DNA of 64,000 nt from Candidatus Methylomirabilota bacterium (GTDB lineage Bacteria > Methylomirabilota > Methylomirabilia > Rokubacteriales > CSP1-6): positions 1-64,000 of the forward strand of contig DASYVT010000023.1 of assembly GCA_035936835.1 (NCBI GenBank). Direction: 5' to 3'. Positions 34,195 to 42,732 of this stretch are shown one piece after another. The notes under the pieces are model-generated. The model saw only the letters and a program-made list of their open reading frames with translations. It had not been told where the DNA came from and did not search any database. Position numbers and translations under genes: made by a program. Each line of letters opens with the position of its first letter. Positions within the stretch are counted from its first letter, which is position 1.

Positions 34195-34841
34195 AGGCCG
34201 CCCGGCTCGGCCGGAAGCTGGCCCCGGCCGCAGGGTCTTGGGCGCTCCGGCTGCTGGCCGCCACGCTCCGTCTACGGCGCGAGGAGAAAACCGTGGAGCC
34301 CCTGAGGGCCGCGGGCGCGCCGGCCATCTACGTCGTCTGGCACGCGCGCCTCCTGCTGCTGCCGTACCTCTATCGCCGGCGGGGGCTGTGGGCGCTGGTC
34401 AGCCGCTCCGAAGACGGCTCGATGATATCCGACCTCGTGCGTCGCTTCGGCTTCGTCACCGTCCGAGGATCTTCGAGCCGCGGGGGCGCGGAGGGGCTCC
34501 GGGCCCTCGCCCGCGCCATTGGAGAGGGCCACAGCGTCGTCGTTGTGCCCGATGGCCCGCGGGGTCCGCGGGAGGTGCTCAAGGCCGGGGTCGTCGTCCT
34601 GGCAAGGTTGACGGGCGCGCCGGTGGTACCGGCGGCTCTCGCGGCGTCTTCCGAATGGCGGGCGCGCTCGTGGGACGAATTTCGGATCCCGAAGCCGTTC
34701 TCGCGGTGTGTAGTCCGCTTCGGCGAGCCGATCCTCGTCCCCCGCGACATCGACGCGGCCGGAGAGGAAATCTCGCGCAAGGAGATCGAGGCCGCCTTGA
34801 ATGCCGTCACGTGGCAGGTCGACGAGGAGGCGCGCCGCTGA
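34191..34841 (+). CDS. DUF374 lysophospholipid acyltransferase-family protein
   Basis: The 216-residue protein has the DUF374 hallmarks VVWHARLLLLPYLY, SRSEDGSMISDLVRRFG, GSSSRGGAEGLRAL and PDGPRGPREVLKAG, distantly related to LPLAT acyltransferases (LpxL/PlsC). It sits between lpxB and waaA, where a lipid A late acyltransferase would be expected, and no LpxL/LpxM of the usual type is in the window. I infer it may add a secondary acyl chain to lipid A; the sequence alone does not show this. Confidence 0.85.
   Translation: MKAARLGRKLAPAAGSWALRLLAATLRLRREEKTVEPLRAAGAPAIYVVWHARLLLLPYLYRRRGLWALVSRSEDGSMISDLVRRFGFVTVRGSSSRGGAEGLRALARAIGEGHSVVVVPDGPRGPREVLKAGVVVLARLTGAPVVPAALAASSEWRARSWDEFRIPKPFSRCVVRFGEPILVPRDIDAAGEEISRKEIEAALNAVTWQVDEEARR
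34824..34840 (+). promoter_or_regulatory. Ribosome-binding site that points to a CTG start for waaA
   Basis: GAGGAGG (34824-34830) ends seven bases before CTG 34838, which overlaps the preceding TGA stop as CTGA, the same geometry as the ATGA and GTGA junctions seen throughout this window. The nearest conventional codons, GTG 34811 and GTG 34859, fit neither the site nor the family N terminus as well. Confidence 0.55.
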
Positions 34842-36121
34842 TCCACGCTCTCTACTCCGTGGCGCTCCGGCTCGGGCTGCTCGCCTACCTGCCCGTGTTC
34901 GCGGTTCGGAAGCTCAGGCGCTCGGGCTACGACAGGGCGATCGGCCAGCGCCTTGGGCGCTACGGGACGGACCTGCCGGCCGAGCCGCGCTGCTGGATCC
35001 ACGCCGTGTCCGTGGGGGAGGCGGCGACGGCTGTCGCGCTGGTCGAAGCGCTCGTCCGCCGCTGGCCGGAGCTCGGTATCGTCATGACGACGGTGACGCC
35101 GACGGGGGCGCGCATTGTGTCCGACAGGCTCGATGGGAAGGTGAGTCACCGGTACTTCCCCGTCGACCTGCCCGGGCCCGTCCGCCGCGCGCTGGATGCC
35201 GTGAGGCCCCGCTTCTTCATCGGCATGGAGACCGAGCTGTGGCCGAATTTCTTCCGGGCGCTGGCGGCGCGCGGCATCCCGTCCATGATCGCCAACGGGC
35301 GCGTCTCGGACCGCTCCTTCCGGCGCTACCGCCGCGTGCGCTTCGTCACCTCCCGGATGCTGCGCGACGTCGGGGTCTTCGCGATGCAGTCGCAGGAGGA
35401 CGCGCGCCGCATTATCGCCCTCGGCGCGCCGCCCGAGCGGGTCGTGGTCACGGGTAATCTCAAGACGGACCTCGCTCCCCCGGATGCCGGGGGCGAGTCC
35501 CTGTGGCAGCGGCTGCTCGGACTCGGCGAGGATGACCTCGTGTGGATCGCGGGCAGCACGCATCGGGGCGAGGATGCCGCCGTGCTGGACGCCTTCGCGC
35601 GGCTCCGCGCGCGCTTCCCGCAGCTCGTCCTGCTTCTCGCCCCGCGGCACCCGGAGCGGGTGCCGGAGGTGGAGCGCCTCGTGGTCGAGCGTGGGCTCAG
35701 CGCGGTCCGCCGCAGCGATCTTCCGGGCGCGCGGGACCGGAGCGCGGTGATCATCCTCGACACGGTCGGAGAGCTGGCGCAGATCTACAGGGTCGCAACC
35801 GTGGTATTCGTCGGGGGCAGCCTCGTCCCGACAGGGGGCCACAACATGCTGGAGCCCGCGCTGCTGCGAAAGGCGGTCCTCTTCGGGCCTCACACGGGCA
35901 ATTTTCGCGAGAGCGCCGACGTCCTCCTGGCCGCCGGCGGCGCGGTGCTGGTCCGCGAGGGCGCGGAGCTCGAGCGCTGCGTCGGCCAGTTGTTGGGCAA
36001 CCTCGAGCTGAGGCAGCGTATGGGAGAGGCCGCCTTCCAGGCCCTCGTGGGTCGTCAGGGAGCCGTGAAGCACACCCTCGAGCTCGTGGAGCGCTTCTTG
36101 ATGGAGCCGGCGCATGGCTGA
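34838..36121 (+). CDS. waaA: 3-deoxy-D-manno-octulosonic acid transferase (Kdo transferase)
   Basis: WaaA (GT30) transfers Kdo to lipid IVA at the inner membrane. From CTG 34838 the protein is 427 residues, the normal family length. It has an N-terminal membrane anchor (LYSVALRLGLLAYLPVFAVRKL), the WIHAVSVGEAATAVALVEAL motif with the catalytic glutamate, GMETELWPNF, VTGNLKTD, WIAGSTHRGED and GGHNMLEPALL. The start is inferred from the RBS; GTG 34859 would remove part of the anchor. Whether it adds one or more Kdo residues cannot be read from sequence. Confidence 0.92.
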   Translation: MIHALYSVALRLGLLAYLPVFAVRKLRRSGYDRAIGQRLGRYGTDLPAEPRCWIHAVSVGEAATAVALVEALVRRWPELGIVMTTVTPTGARIVSDRLDGKVSHRYFPVDLPGPVRRALDAVRPRFFIGMETELWPNFFRALAARGIPSMIANGRVSDRSFRRYRRVRFVTSRMLRDVGVFAMQSQEDARRIIALGAPPERVVVTGNLKTDLAPPDAGGESLWQRLLGLGEDDLVWIAGSTHRGEDAAVLDAFARLRARFPQLVLLLAPRHPERVPEVERLVVERGLSAVRRSDLPGARDRSAVIILDTVGELAQIYRVATVVFVGGSLVPTGGHNMLEPALLRKAVLFGPHTGNFRESADVLLAAGGAVLVREGAELERCVGQLLGNLELRQRMGEAAFQALVGRQGAVKHTLELVERFLMEPAHG

Positions 36122-37238
36122 GCCGGCGCGGGCGCCGGAGCTTTGGCTGCAGGAAGCCTGGCATGGGCGGGCCAGCCCGGTGGTCCGCGCGGGTCTCTGC
36201 GTGGCGGCGGCGGCTTATCGCGCCGCCCTCACGGCACGCTCCGCGTCCTACCGGATCGGCCTTCTGTCCACGCGCGGCCTTCCCGTGCCGGTGATATCGG
36301 TCGGCAATGTCACGGTGGGCGGGAACGGAAAGACACCCCTGGCCGAGGTCGTCGTGCTGGCGCTGGCCGAGATGGGCGCGCGGCCCGCTCTCATCAGCCG
36401 CGGCTACGGGCGGCGCACGCGCGGCGTTCGAATCGTGACCGATGGCGGCGGCCTCCGGCTCGGCGCCAGGGACGGCGGGGACGAGCCTGTGCTCCTGGCT
36501 GAACGGCTGCCCGGCGTGCCGATCGTGGTGGGGGAAAGCCGGTACGAGGCGGGGGCGGTCGCGGTCGGGACATGCTTCGCCAACGCGCTGGTCCTCGACG
36601 ACGGATTCCAGCACCGGACGCTGACCAAGGACCTCGAGATCGTCGTGGTTTCCGGAAGCGACTCGTGGGGTAACGGTCGACTCTTTCCGAGGGGCTCCCT
36701 GCGCGAGCCGCTGTCCGCGCTCAAGCGGGCCGGCCTCGTCGTGGTCACGAACCCGCCAACTGCCGCCGCCACAAGCGATATCGCCCACGTGCTACGGCGG
36801 AGAGGATCGGCCGCGACAGTTCTCTGCGGCGCCTACCGCCCGACATCGCTTCGGCGCGGCGACCACGTTCGTGCCGAAGCGCCTGAGGCGCTCTGCGGGC
36901 GGAAGGTGCTCATGCTGGCGGGACTGGCGGCAGCCGGGGGATTCCTCGCGACGGCCGAGGGCCTGGGAGTGGAGGTAGCGGGGTTGGCGGAGTTCCCTGA
37001 CCATCACTGGTACACGCCAGCCGATCTCGCTCGCGTGGCCGCGCGGGCGCGCGCGACGGGGGCCGAGGCCGTCCTCACGACGGAGAAGGACTGGGTCCGG
37101 CTCCGCGAGATGCCCCGGGGGAATGTGCCGTTCTGGGTGCTGTCAGTGCGGCTCGACTTGGGCGCCGACAGCGTGGCCCTCTGCCAAGTGCTCAGCGAGA
37201 CGCTGAGACGCGCGGCCGGCGGGCGGCGGCTGCCGTGA
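36114..37238 (+). CDS. lpxK: Tetraacyldisaccharide 4'-kinase
   Basis: LpxK phosphorylates the 4' position of the lipid A disaccharide. The 374-residue protein has a membrane-proximal N-terminal helix, the P-loop-like GNVTVGGNGKTPLAEVV, ISRGYGRR, the catalytic segment LDDGFQHRTLTKDLEIVV and TTEKDWVRL. It overlaps waaA by eight bases and waaF by one. Its position after waaA in the operon is unusual only in that the two act in the reverse order. Confidence 0.96.
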   Translation: MAEPARAPELWLQEAWHGRASPVVRAGLCVAAAAYRAALTARSASYRIGLLSTRGLPVPVISVGNVTVGGNGKTPLAEVVVLALAEMGARPALISRGYGRRTRGVRIVTDGGGLRLGARDGGDEPVLLAERLPGVPIVVGESRYEAGAVAVGTCFANALVLDDGFQHRTLTKDLEIVVVSGSDSWGNGRLFPRGSLREPLSALKRAGLVVVTNPPTAAATSDIAHVLRRRGSAATVLCGAYRPTSLRRGDHVRAEAPEALCGRKVLMLAGLAAAGGFLATAEGLGVEVAGLAEFPDHHWYTPADLARVAARARATGAEAVLTTEKDWVRLREMPRGNVPFWVLSVRLDLGADSVALCQVLSETLRRAAGGRRLP

Positions 37239-38242
37239 TGTTCGACGCCGGGGTCGTCCTGGTGCGCCTCCCGAACTGGCTCGGCGACACGGTGATGGCG
37301 CTGCCCGCCTTGCACGGCCTTCGAGCGGCCCGCCCCGGGGTTTGCGTGGTGGCCGTCGGCCGCTGGGCGCCCCTCCTCGCGGGACAGGGTGTGGCCGACG
37401 CCCTTGTGCCCTATCCGCTCGAGTGGAGGGACCGCCGCCGGCTCGCCGCCTCACTGCGGGGAATGCGCGCGGATGCCGGGGTACTGCTCACGAATTCTTT
37501 CGAGTCCGCCGTCGCGGCGCGGCTCTGGGGCGCCCGTATGCGGCTCGGCTATGACACCGACTTGCGGTGGCCTCTCCTGACGCATGCCGTACCGCTGCCT
37601 TCGCCGCGACTGCATCAGATCGACGAGTACCGCGGACTCCTTGAGGCGGCAGGCGTGGCGGCGCCGGTAACGGTTCCGGTCTGGCGCCTCGGGGAGGACG
37701 CGGCGGCCGGCGCCGCGGTCTCGGCGCTGCTCGACGAGTGCGGAGTCTCCCGCGGGGCCCGAGCGGTGGGACTCCACCTCGGCACATCATTCGGCTCGTC
37801 GAAGCAGTGGCCGGCGGCGTCATTCGCGGAAGTCGCATCGCGCCTGCGTGAGCGCGAGCTTCGCCCCATTCTCCTGGGCAGCCCTAGCGACGTGGAAATG
37901 GCCGCCGCCGTCTCGGCCTCCGCCGGCTGGGCCATTCCATCGCTCGTCGCTCGGGACCGGCCCGAGCTTCTGCCAGGACTTCTCGCCCGCCTCGCGTGTC
38001 TCATCAGCAGCGACACAGGGCTCGCGCATCTCGCGGCGGCGGTCGGCACGCCTACGGTCACGCTCTTCGGGCCGACGGATCCCCGTCTTACGGCGCCCAG
38101 GAGCCGCGCGGCCCGGAGAGTCGAAGGGCGTGCACCGTGCGCGCCGTGCTTCCTGCCGCGCTGTCCCATCGACCACGTGTGCATGCGGGACATCACGGCG
38201 GCGTCCGTGACGGAGATAGTGGAGGAGGGGCTCACGGCATGA
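37238..38242 (+). CDS. waaF: ADP-heptose:LPS heptosyltransferase II-like (GT9)
   Basis: The 334-residue GT9 enzyme has PNWLGDTVMALPALHGLR, LTNSFESAVAARLWGARMRLGY, the sugar-nucleotide site segment GTSFGSSKQWPAASFAEVA and SSDTGLAHLAAAVGTPTVTLFGPTDP, the WaaF pattern. Like WaaF it has a cysteine-rich C-terminal segment (CAPCFLPRCPIDHVCM). It would add the second heptose to the inner core. A GTG one codon earlier (37235) is an alternative start. Heptose synthesis genes and waaC are downstream. Confidence 0.92.
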   Translation: MFDAGVVLVRLPNWLGDTVMALPALHGLRAARPGVCVVAVGRWAPLLAGQGVADALVPYPLEWRDRRRLAASLRGMRADAGVLLTNSFESAVAARLWGARMRLGYDTDLRWPLLTHAVPLPSPRLHQIDEYRGLLEAAGVAAPVTVPVWRLGEDAAAGAAVSALLDECGVSRGARAVGLHLGTSFGSSKQWPAASFAEVASRLRERELRPILLGSPSDVEMAAAVSASAGWAIPSLVARDRPELLPGLLARLACLISSDTGLAHLAAAVGTPTVTLFGPTDPRLTAPRSRAARRVEGRAPCAPCFLPRCPIDHVCMRDITAASVTEIVEEGLTA

Positions 38243-39348
38243 GGACCGTGCTCCACACCGAGTCCTCTCCGGGCCTCGGAGGCCAGGAGCTGAGGACGCT
38301 CAGAGAGGCTCGCTGGACTGCAGCACGAGGCTGGCGGGTCCTCCTGGCGGGTCAGCCCGATGGGCGGTTCGTGGGACAAGCGCGCGCGGCAGGTCTCGAG
38401 GCCGTCGGTGTCCGCATGCGGGGCGCGTGGGATCTCGGCGCCGTCTGCGCGCTCCAGCGGCTGATCAGGCGGGAGCGGGTCAGCATCGTCCACACCCACA
38501 GCTCGGTGGACGGCTGGGTGGGCGGGTTGGCTGCGCGCGCCGCTGGCGTCCCCGTCGTGCGGACGCGCCATGTCTCGATCCGCATACGACGGCGCTGGAA
38601 CCCCGTCTATCGCTGGCTCGCGGATCGGGTGATCACGAGCGGTGAGGCCATCCGCAGCCTCGTGATCGAGGCCGGGGTCGATCCCGGGCGGGTCACCGCC
38701 ATCCCGGCGGGCGTGGACCTCGCGGAATTCATCGGTGGTTCAAATGATGGCCCCGCGGTGCGCGAGAGCCTGGGCCTGGCGCGGCCCGTGATCGGGTCGG
38801 TCGCCATGTTCAGGGGTTCGAAGGGCCATGCGCATCTCCTCGACGCTTTCGTCGCGGTTCACGCCCGGCATCCCGCGGCGCGGCTCCTGCTCGTCGGCGA
38901 CGGAATCCGGCGGCCTTGGGTCGAGGGTCTCGCGAAGGACCGCGGTCTCGGTGAGGCGGTCGTCTTCACCGGCTTCCGGACCGACGTGTCGGTGCTCTTG
39001 CGCGCCATGGACTGCTTCGTCCTGGCTTCGACGCGGACCGAGGGTGTGCCGCAGTCCCTTCTCCAGGCTTTCGCGGCCGGGGTACCCGTGGTGGCGTGTG
39101 CGATCGGTGGAATTCCCGAGGTCGTCAAGGATGGCGAGACGGGCATTCTCGTCCCGCCCGAGGACGCCGCCGCCCTGGCTCGGGCTATTGAGTCCGTCTT
39201 GAGCGACGGATCGGGCGCCGCGGCTCGCGCCCGGGGGGCGCGGCGGCTGGTCGAGGAGCGTTTCTCTCATGGCGCTTCCGTCTCGCGCCTTCTGGCGCTC
39301 TATGACGAGGTCATCGCGGGAACGGCCCCGCGCCGGCTCGGCGCATGA
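38239..39348 (+). CDS. GT4-family glycosyltransferase 1 of a five-gene series
   Basis: The 369-residue protein has two Rossmann domains: an acceptor-side N domain with SSPGLGGQELRTLREA and VHTHSSVDGWVGG, and a donor-side C domain with FRGSKGHAHLLDAF, LLLVGDGI and TRTEGVPQSLLQAFAAGVPVVA. In the usual E-x7-E motif the second acid is Q here. It closely resembles the next two proteins, so the three look like tandem paralogs. The position between waaF and gmhB implies LPS core sugar transfer; donor and acceptor are unknown. It overlaps waaF by ATGA. Confidence 0.88.
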   Translation: MRTVLHTESSPGLGGQELRTLREARWTAARGWRVLLAGQPDGRFVGQARAAGLEAVGVRMRGAWDLGAVCALQRLIRRERVSIVHTHSSVDGWVGGLAARAAGVPVVRTRHVSIRIRRRWNPVYRWLADRVITSGEAIRSLVIEAGVDPGRVTAIPAGVDLAEFIGGSNDGPAVRESLGLARPVIGSVAMFRGSKGHAHLLDAFVAVHARHPAARLLLVGDGIRRPWVEGLAKDRGLGEAVVFTGFRTDVSVLLRAMDCFVLASTRTEGVPQSLLQAFAAGVPVVACAIGGIPEVVKDGETGILVPPEDAAALARAIESVLSDGSGAAARARGARRLVEERFSHGASVSRLLALYDEVIAGTAPRRLGA

Positions 39349-40478
39349 GCGGAACGGGCCGGCTCACAATCCTCCAGGTCGTCGCCAACCGCTGGTGGAC
39401 GGGCAGCGCGGAGCCGGTGCTGCGACTTGTCCTCGGACTCCAGGCCAGGGGGCATCGCGTGCTTCTCGGTCTGGCGTCAGGTGACCGCTTCGAGGCGAAG
39501 GCGCGCGAGGCCGGCATCCAGCCCGTCAACGACTTGAGGCTCGACGTGAAGTCCGGCCCGGCAGGCATCGTGCGCGATGCCCGGCGGCTCAGGAGCCTCG
39601 TGACCCGCGAGGGCGTGGACGTGGTCCACGCTCATCACGGCCACGACCACTGGCTGGGGTGGTGGGGGCACGGCACGGCAGCCCTCATCAGGACCTTCCA
39701 CAACGAGCGCGCGGTCCGCCGGGCATGGCCGGACTCGGCGCTCTACAGACGTACCGACTCCGTCATTGCCGTGAGCCGGCGCATCGAGGAGCGCCTTCGC
39801 GAAGCGCGCGTCCCCGGTTCGCGGCTCTACCGCGCGGACGGCGTGGTGGACGCCGCGCGCTTCGTCACGGACGTTCCGGGCGCCGCGAAGATCCGGGAGG
39901 AGTTCGGGGCGGCCGGCGTCCCCCTCGTCGGCTGCGTCGCGCGGCTCGCTGCCGGCCGGGGTCACGAGACCCTCATCGAGGGCTTCCGCCTGCTCGTAGC
40001 AGAGCGGGGCGATGCGCGGCTGTTGCTGGTCGGGAAGGGCGAGCGGCGCGATGCGCTCGAGGGACTCATCAAACGGCTCGGGCTCGAGCGCTGCGTGTTC
40101 TTCGCCGGCTATCGGGATGCCGACCTGCCGGCGGTGCTCGGAGCCCTCGACGTGTTCGTCCTCATGGGAGCGGGCTCGGACGAGTCCTGCCGCGCGGCCC
40201 TCGAGGCCATGGCCGCGGGGCGGCCTGTCCTCGCCGCCCGGGTGGGCGCGCTCCCCGACGCCGTGGTCCACGGAGAGACGGGGCTCCTCCTCGACGAGCC
40301 GAGCCCGGCGGCAGTGTCTGCCTCCCTTGCGCGTCTCCTGTCGGCTCCCTCTGAGGCGCGCGCCATGGGCGAGGCCGGGAGACGCCGCGCCCTTTTCCTC
40401 TTTACCTCGGAGCGCCACGCGGAAGCTACGGAGGCGCTGTACCTCGAAACCATCGGGAGGCTCCACGCGGCACCGTGA
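39345..40478 (+). CDS. GT4-family glycosyltransferase 2 of the series
   Basis: The 377-residue protein has the same layout as its neighbours: NRWWTGSAEPVLRLVLGLQARGH, VVHAHHGHDHWLGWW, IRTFHNERAVRRAW, ARLAAGRGHETLIEGFRLL, LLLVGKGERRD and DESCRAALEAMAAGRPVLA, giving a D-x7-E version of the nucleotide-sugar motif. Cytoplasmic-face enzyme, no signal peptide. It overlaps both neighbours by four bases. Substrate not deducible. Confidence 0.88.
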   Translation: MSGTGRLTILQVVANRWWTGSAEPVLRLVLGLQARGHRVLLGLASGDRFEAKAREAGIQPVNDLRLDVKSGPAGIVRDARRLRSLVTREGVDVVHAHHGHDHWLGWWGHGTAALIRTFHNERAVRRAWPDSALYRRTDSVIAVSRRIEERLREARVPGSRLYRADGVVDAARFVTDVPGAAKIREEFGAAGVPLVGCVARLAAGRGHETLIEGFRLLVAERGDARLLLVGKGERRDALEGLIKRLGLERCVFFAGYRDADLPAVLGALDVFVLMGAGSDESCRAALEAMAAGRPVLAARVGALPDAVVHGETGLLLDEPSPAAVSASLARLLSAPSEARAMGEAGRRRALFLFTSERHAEATEALYLETIGRLHAAP

Positions 40479-41593
40479 AGGTGATCCACATGGTCTCCTG
40501 CGGCGGGTGGTCCTCGGATGCCTACTGGGCCGCGGGGGTATGCCGCGAGCTGACGCGGGCCGGACACGAGGCGACGCTCGTCTGCCGCCGCGGGACCGAG
40601 GAGCGTGTCATGTCGCGCGCACGCGACGAAGGCGTCCAGCGGATCGAGACCTTGAGCTTCCGCTCGGGCCTCCATCCCTCCGCCGACATACCCGATGTCA
40701 GGACGCTTCGGGCGTGGCTCCCGGCCGCCGACATCGTCCACGTCCATCGCGGCAAGGAGCACTGGCTGGCGGCAATCGCGAACCGCCTGTCTCCGCAGAG
40801 GCGGCCCCTCGTTCGCACCCGCCACATCGTCCAGCCGATACGTCCGCACGCTTTGAACCGCTGGCTCTACGGCCGGGCGACGGATCTTGTCGTGACGGTG
40901 AGCGAGGCCATCCGCCGCCAGTGCCTCGCGGCGGGCCTGGCGCTCCCCGATCACGTGGTGGCGCTCCCGGGCGGCGCGGACGGGGAGCGATTCAGGCCCG
41001 GGCACGACGGCGCCGCTCTCCGACAGAAGCTGGGGTTACCGGCAGGGGTGCCGCTCGTGGGGCTCTTGTCCGGCTTCCGCGTCATGAAGGGCCATGCGGT
41101 GGCGGTCGAGGCGGCTCAGAGGCTCACCGGCTCGGGACGTGCCTTTCACCTCCTCTTCGTGGGCCAGGGACCCTTCGAAGCCGCGACCCGGGAGAGCGTG
41201 GTTCGCGCCGGCCTCGGCGACCGAGTCTCCTTCCTTGGCTTCGTCGACGATCCGGCCCGAGTGGTCGGAGCTCTCGACATCGCCCTGTACCCGCCGCTCG
41301 AGTCCGACGGGATGTCGCGCGTGCTCTTCGAGTACCTGGCGGCCGGCCGGGCCGTCATCGCCAGCCGCGTCGGCGTCGCGGCCGAAGTCCTGACGGACGA
41401 TGAGTCGGCGCTGCTCGTGCCGGGGGGCGACGCGCCCGAGCTCGCCCGCGCCTTAGCAACCCTGCTGGATGACGGCGCGCTTCGGCGAAGGCTGGGCGAG
41501 AGGGCGGTGGCCCTGGCCCATGAAAGCCTGACAGGCGCGCGCGTCACGGCGAGACTGCTCGATCAGTACCGGCGGCTCGCCGCAGGATCATGA
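40475..41593 (+). CDS. GT4-family glycosyltransferase 3 of the series
   Basis: The 372-residue protein starts at GTG 40475 (GTGA overlap). It has SCGGWSSDAYWAAGVCRELTR, IVHVHRGKEHWLAAIANRL, RTRHIVQPIRPHALNRWLYG, SGFRVMKGHAVAVEAAQRL and a D-x7-E motif in DGMSRVLFEYLAAGRAVIA. It shares the H-x-H...W and R-T-x-H segments with the two preceding proteins. It probably transfers a further core sugar; identity unknown. Confidence 0.88.
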   Translation: MKVIHMVSCGGWSSDAYWAAGVCRELTRAGHEATLVCRRGTEERVMSRARDEGVQRIETLSFRSGLHPSADIPDVRTLRAWLPAADIVHVHRGKEHWLAAIANRLSPQRRPLVRTRHIVQPIRPHALNRWLYGRATDLVVTVSEAIRRQCLAAGLALPDHVVALPGGADGERFRPGHDGAALRQKLGLPAGVPLVGLLSGFRVMKGHAVAVEAAQRLTGSGRAFHLLFVGQGPFEAATRESVVRAGLGDRVSFLGFVDDPARVVGALDIALYPPLESDGMSRVLFEYLAAGRAVIASRVGVAAEVLTDDESALLVPGGDAPELARALATLLDDGALRRRLGERAVALAHESLTGARVTARLLDQYRRLAAGS

Positions 41594-42732
41594 AGATCTC
41601 CGTGCTCTGCTTCGACGTCTCAGCCAATGCCGCCGGCCGCGCCGATCTCCTGGCGAGACTGCTGGTACCCCTCGGCTCCGTGGAGGTGATCGGACCGCGC
41701 TCGGGACCAGGGCTCTGGGAGCCCGTGGCTTCCGGGCCCGTCCGCTACACGAGTGTCCCGGCCCGGCGCATGCCGGGATTCGTCGCCACCATGGCCGACC
41801 TCGCGCGGCGAGCCGACGGGGATCTCATCTACGCGTCCAAGACGAGGCTCGCGAGCGCCGGCGTCGGCTACCTCAAGCGCGTTGCGGGAAAACGTCCGCT
41901 GCTCCTCGACATCGACGACTGGGAGCTGGGTTTCTACCTTCGCTCGGGCTTCTGGGGCACCGTCGGCCGCGCGCTCAACCTCGGCAACCCGAGCGGCCTG
42001 CCGTGGACGTGGCTCTGCGAGCGACTCACGGCGCTCGCGGATGGAGTGACGGTCGCCTCGCGCTTTCTTCAGCAGCGCTTCGGGGGCACGCTGATCCCGC
42101 ACGTCAGGGACACCGACGCGTGGAAGCCGGGCTGCGCGAGCGCTGCTGCTGGGCGCCGCCTCCTCGGCGTGGCGGACAAGCGCGTCGTCATGTTCCTCGG
42201 CACGCCGCGAGACTACAAGGGGCTGGACGACCTCGCCGCGGCCGTGGCTTCACTCGGACGCGCTGACGTGGCCTTGGTGGTGGTGGGCGCCCAGGCCGAC
42301 AGCGCGGCGGGCAAGCGGATCCTCGGGCGATGCCCGCGGGCCGCGCTCGTGCCGTGGGTGCCGTTTGAGCAAGTCCCGACGCTCCTCTCGGCGGCCGATG
42401 TGGTGGCCGTGCCCCAGCGGGAAACGCCGGACACCGTCGCTCAGGTCCCGGCGAAGATCTTCGACGCCATGGCTCTCGGGCGCCCGGTGGTCTCGACGCG
42501 AGTCTCCATGATCCCGGAAATCCTCGACGGCTGTGGTCTCCTCGTCGAGCCGGGGAACGTTTCGGGGCTGGCCGCCGCCATTCGGACGCTCCTCGACGAT
42601 TCCAGCCTTGCGGAAGTTCTGGGCGCCAAGGCGCGCGAGCGCTGTGTGGAGCGCTACAGCTTCCAGGCGGCGCGGGGGGAACTGTTCCCGCTGATCGAGC
42701 GAGTCATGGCGACGCCCAAGGGAAACCCATGA
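41590..42732 (+). CDS. Glycosyltransferase 4 of the series, divergent GT4 type
   Basis: The 380-residue protein has a GT4-like C domain (FLGTPRDYKGLDDLAAAVASL, VVVGAQADSAAG, VPQRETPDTVAQVPAKIFDAMALGRPVVST) but its N domain differs from the other four, with LDIDDWELGFYLRSGFWG and an aromatic-rich stretch at about 125-140. The canonical first glutamate of E-x7-E is not obvious. It may use a different donor class. Overlaps of four bases with both neighbours keep it in the operon. Confidence 0.85.
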   Translation: MKISVLCFDVSANAAGRADLLARLLVPLGSVEVIGPRSGPGLWEPVASGPVRYTSVPARRMPGFVATMADLARRADGDLIYASKTRLASAGVGYLKRVAGKRPLLLDIDDWELGFYLRSGFWGTVGRALNLGNPSGLPWTWLCERLTALADGVTVASRFLQQRFGGTLIPHVRDTDAWKPGCASAAAGRRLLGVADKRVVMFLGTPRDYKGLDDLAAAVASLGRADVALVVVGAQADSAAGKRILGRCPRAALVPWVPFEQVPTLLSAADVVAVPQRETPDTVAQVPAKIFDAMALGRPVVSTRVSMIPEILDGCGLLVEPGNVSGLAAAIRTLLDDSSLAEVLGAKARERCVERYSFQAARGELFPLIERVMATPKGNP

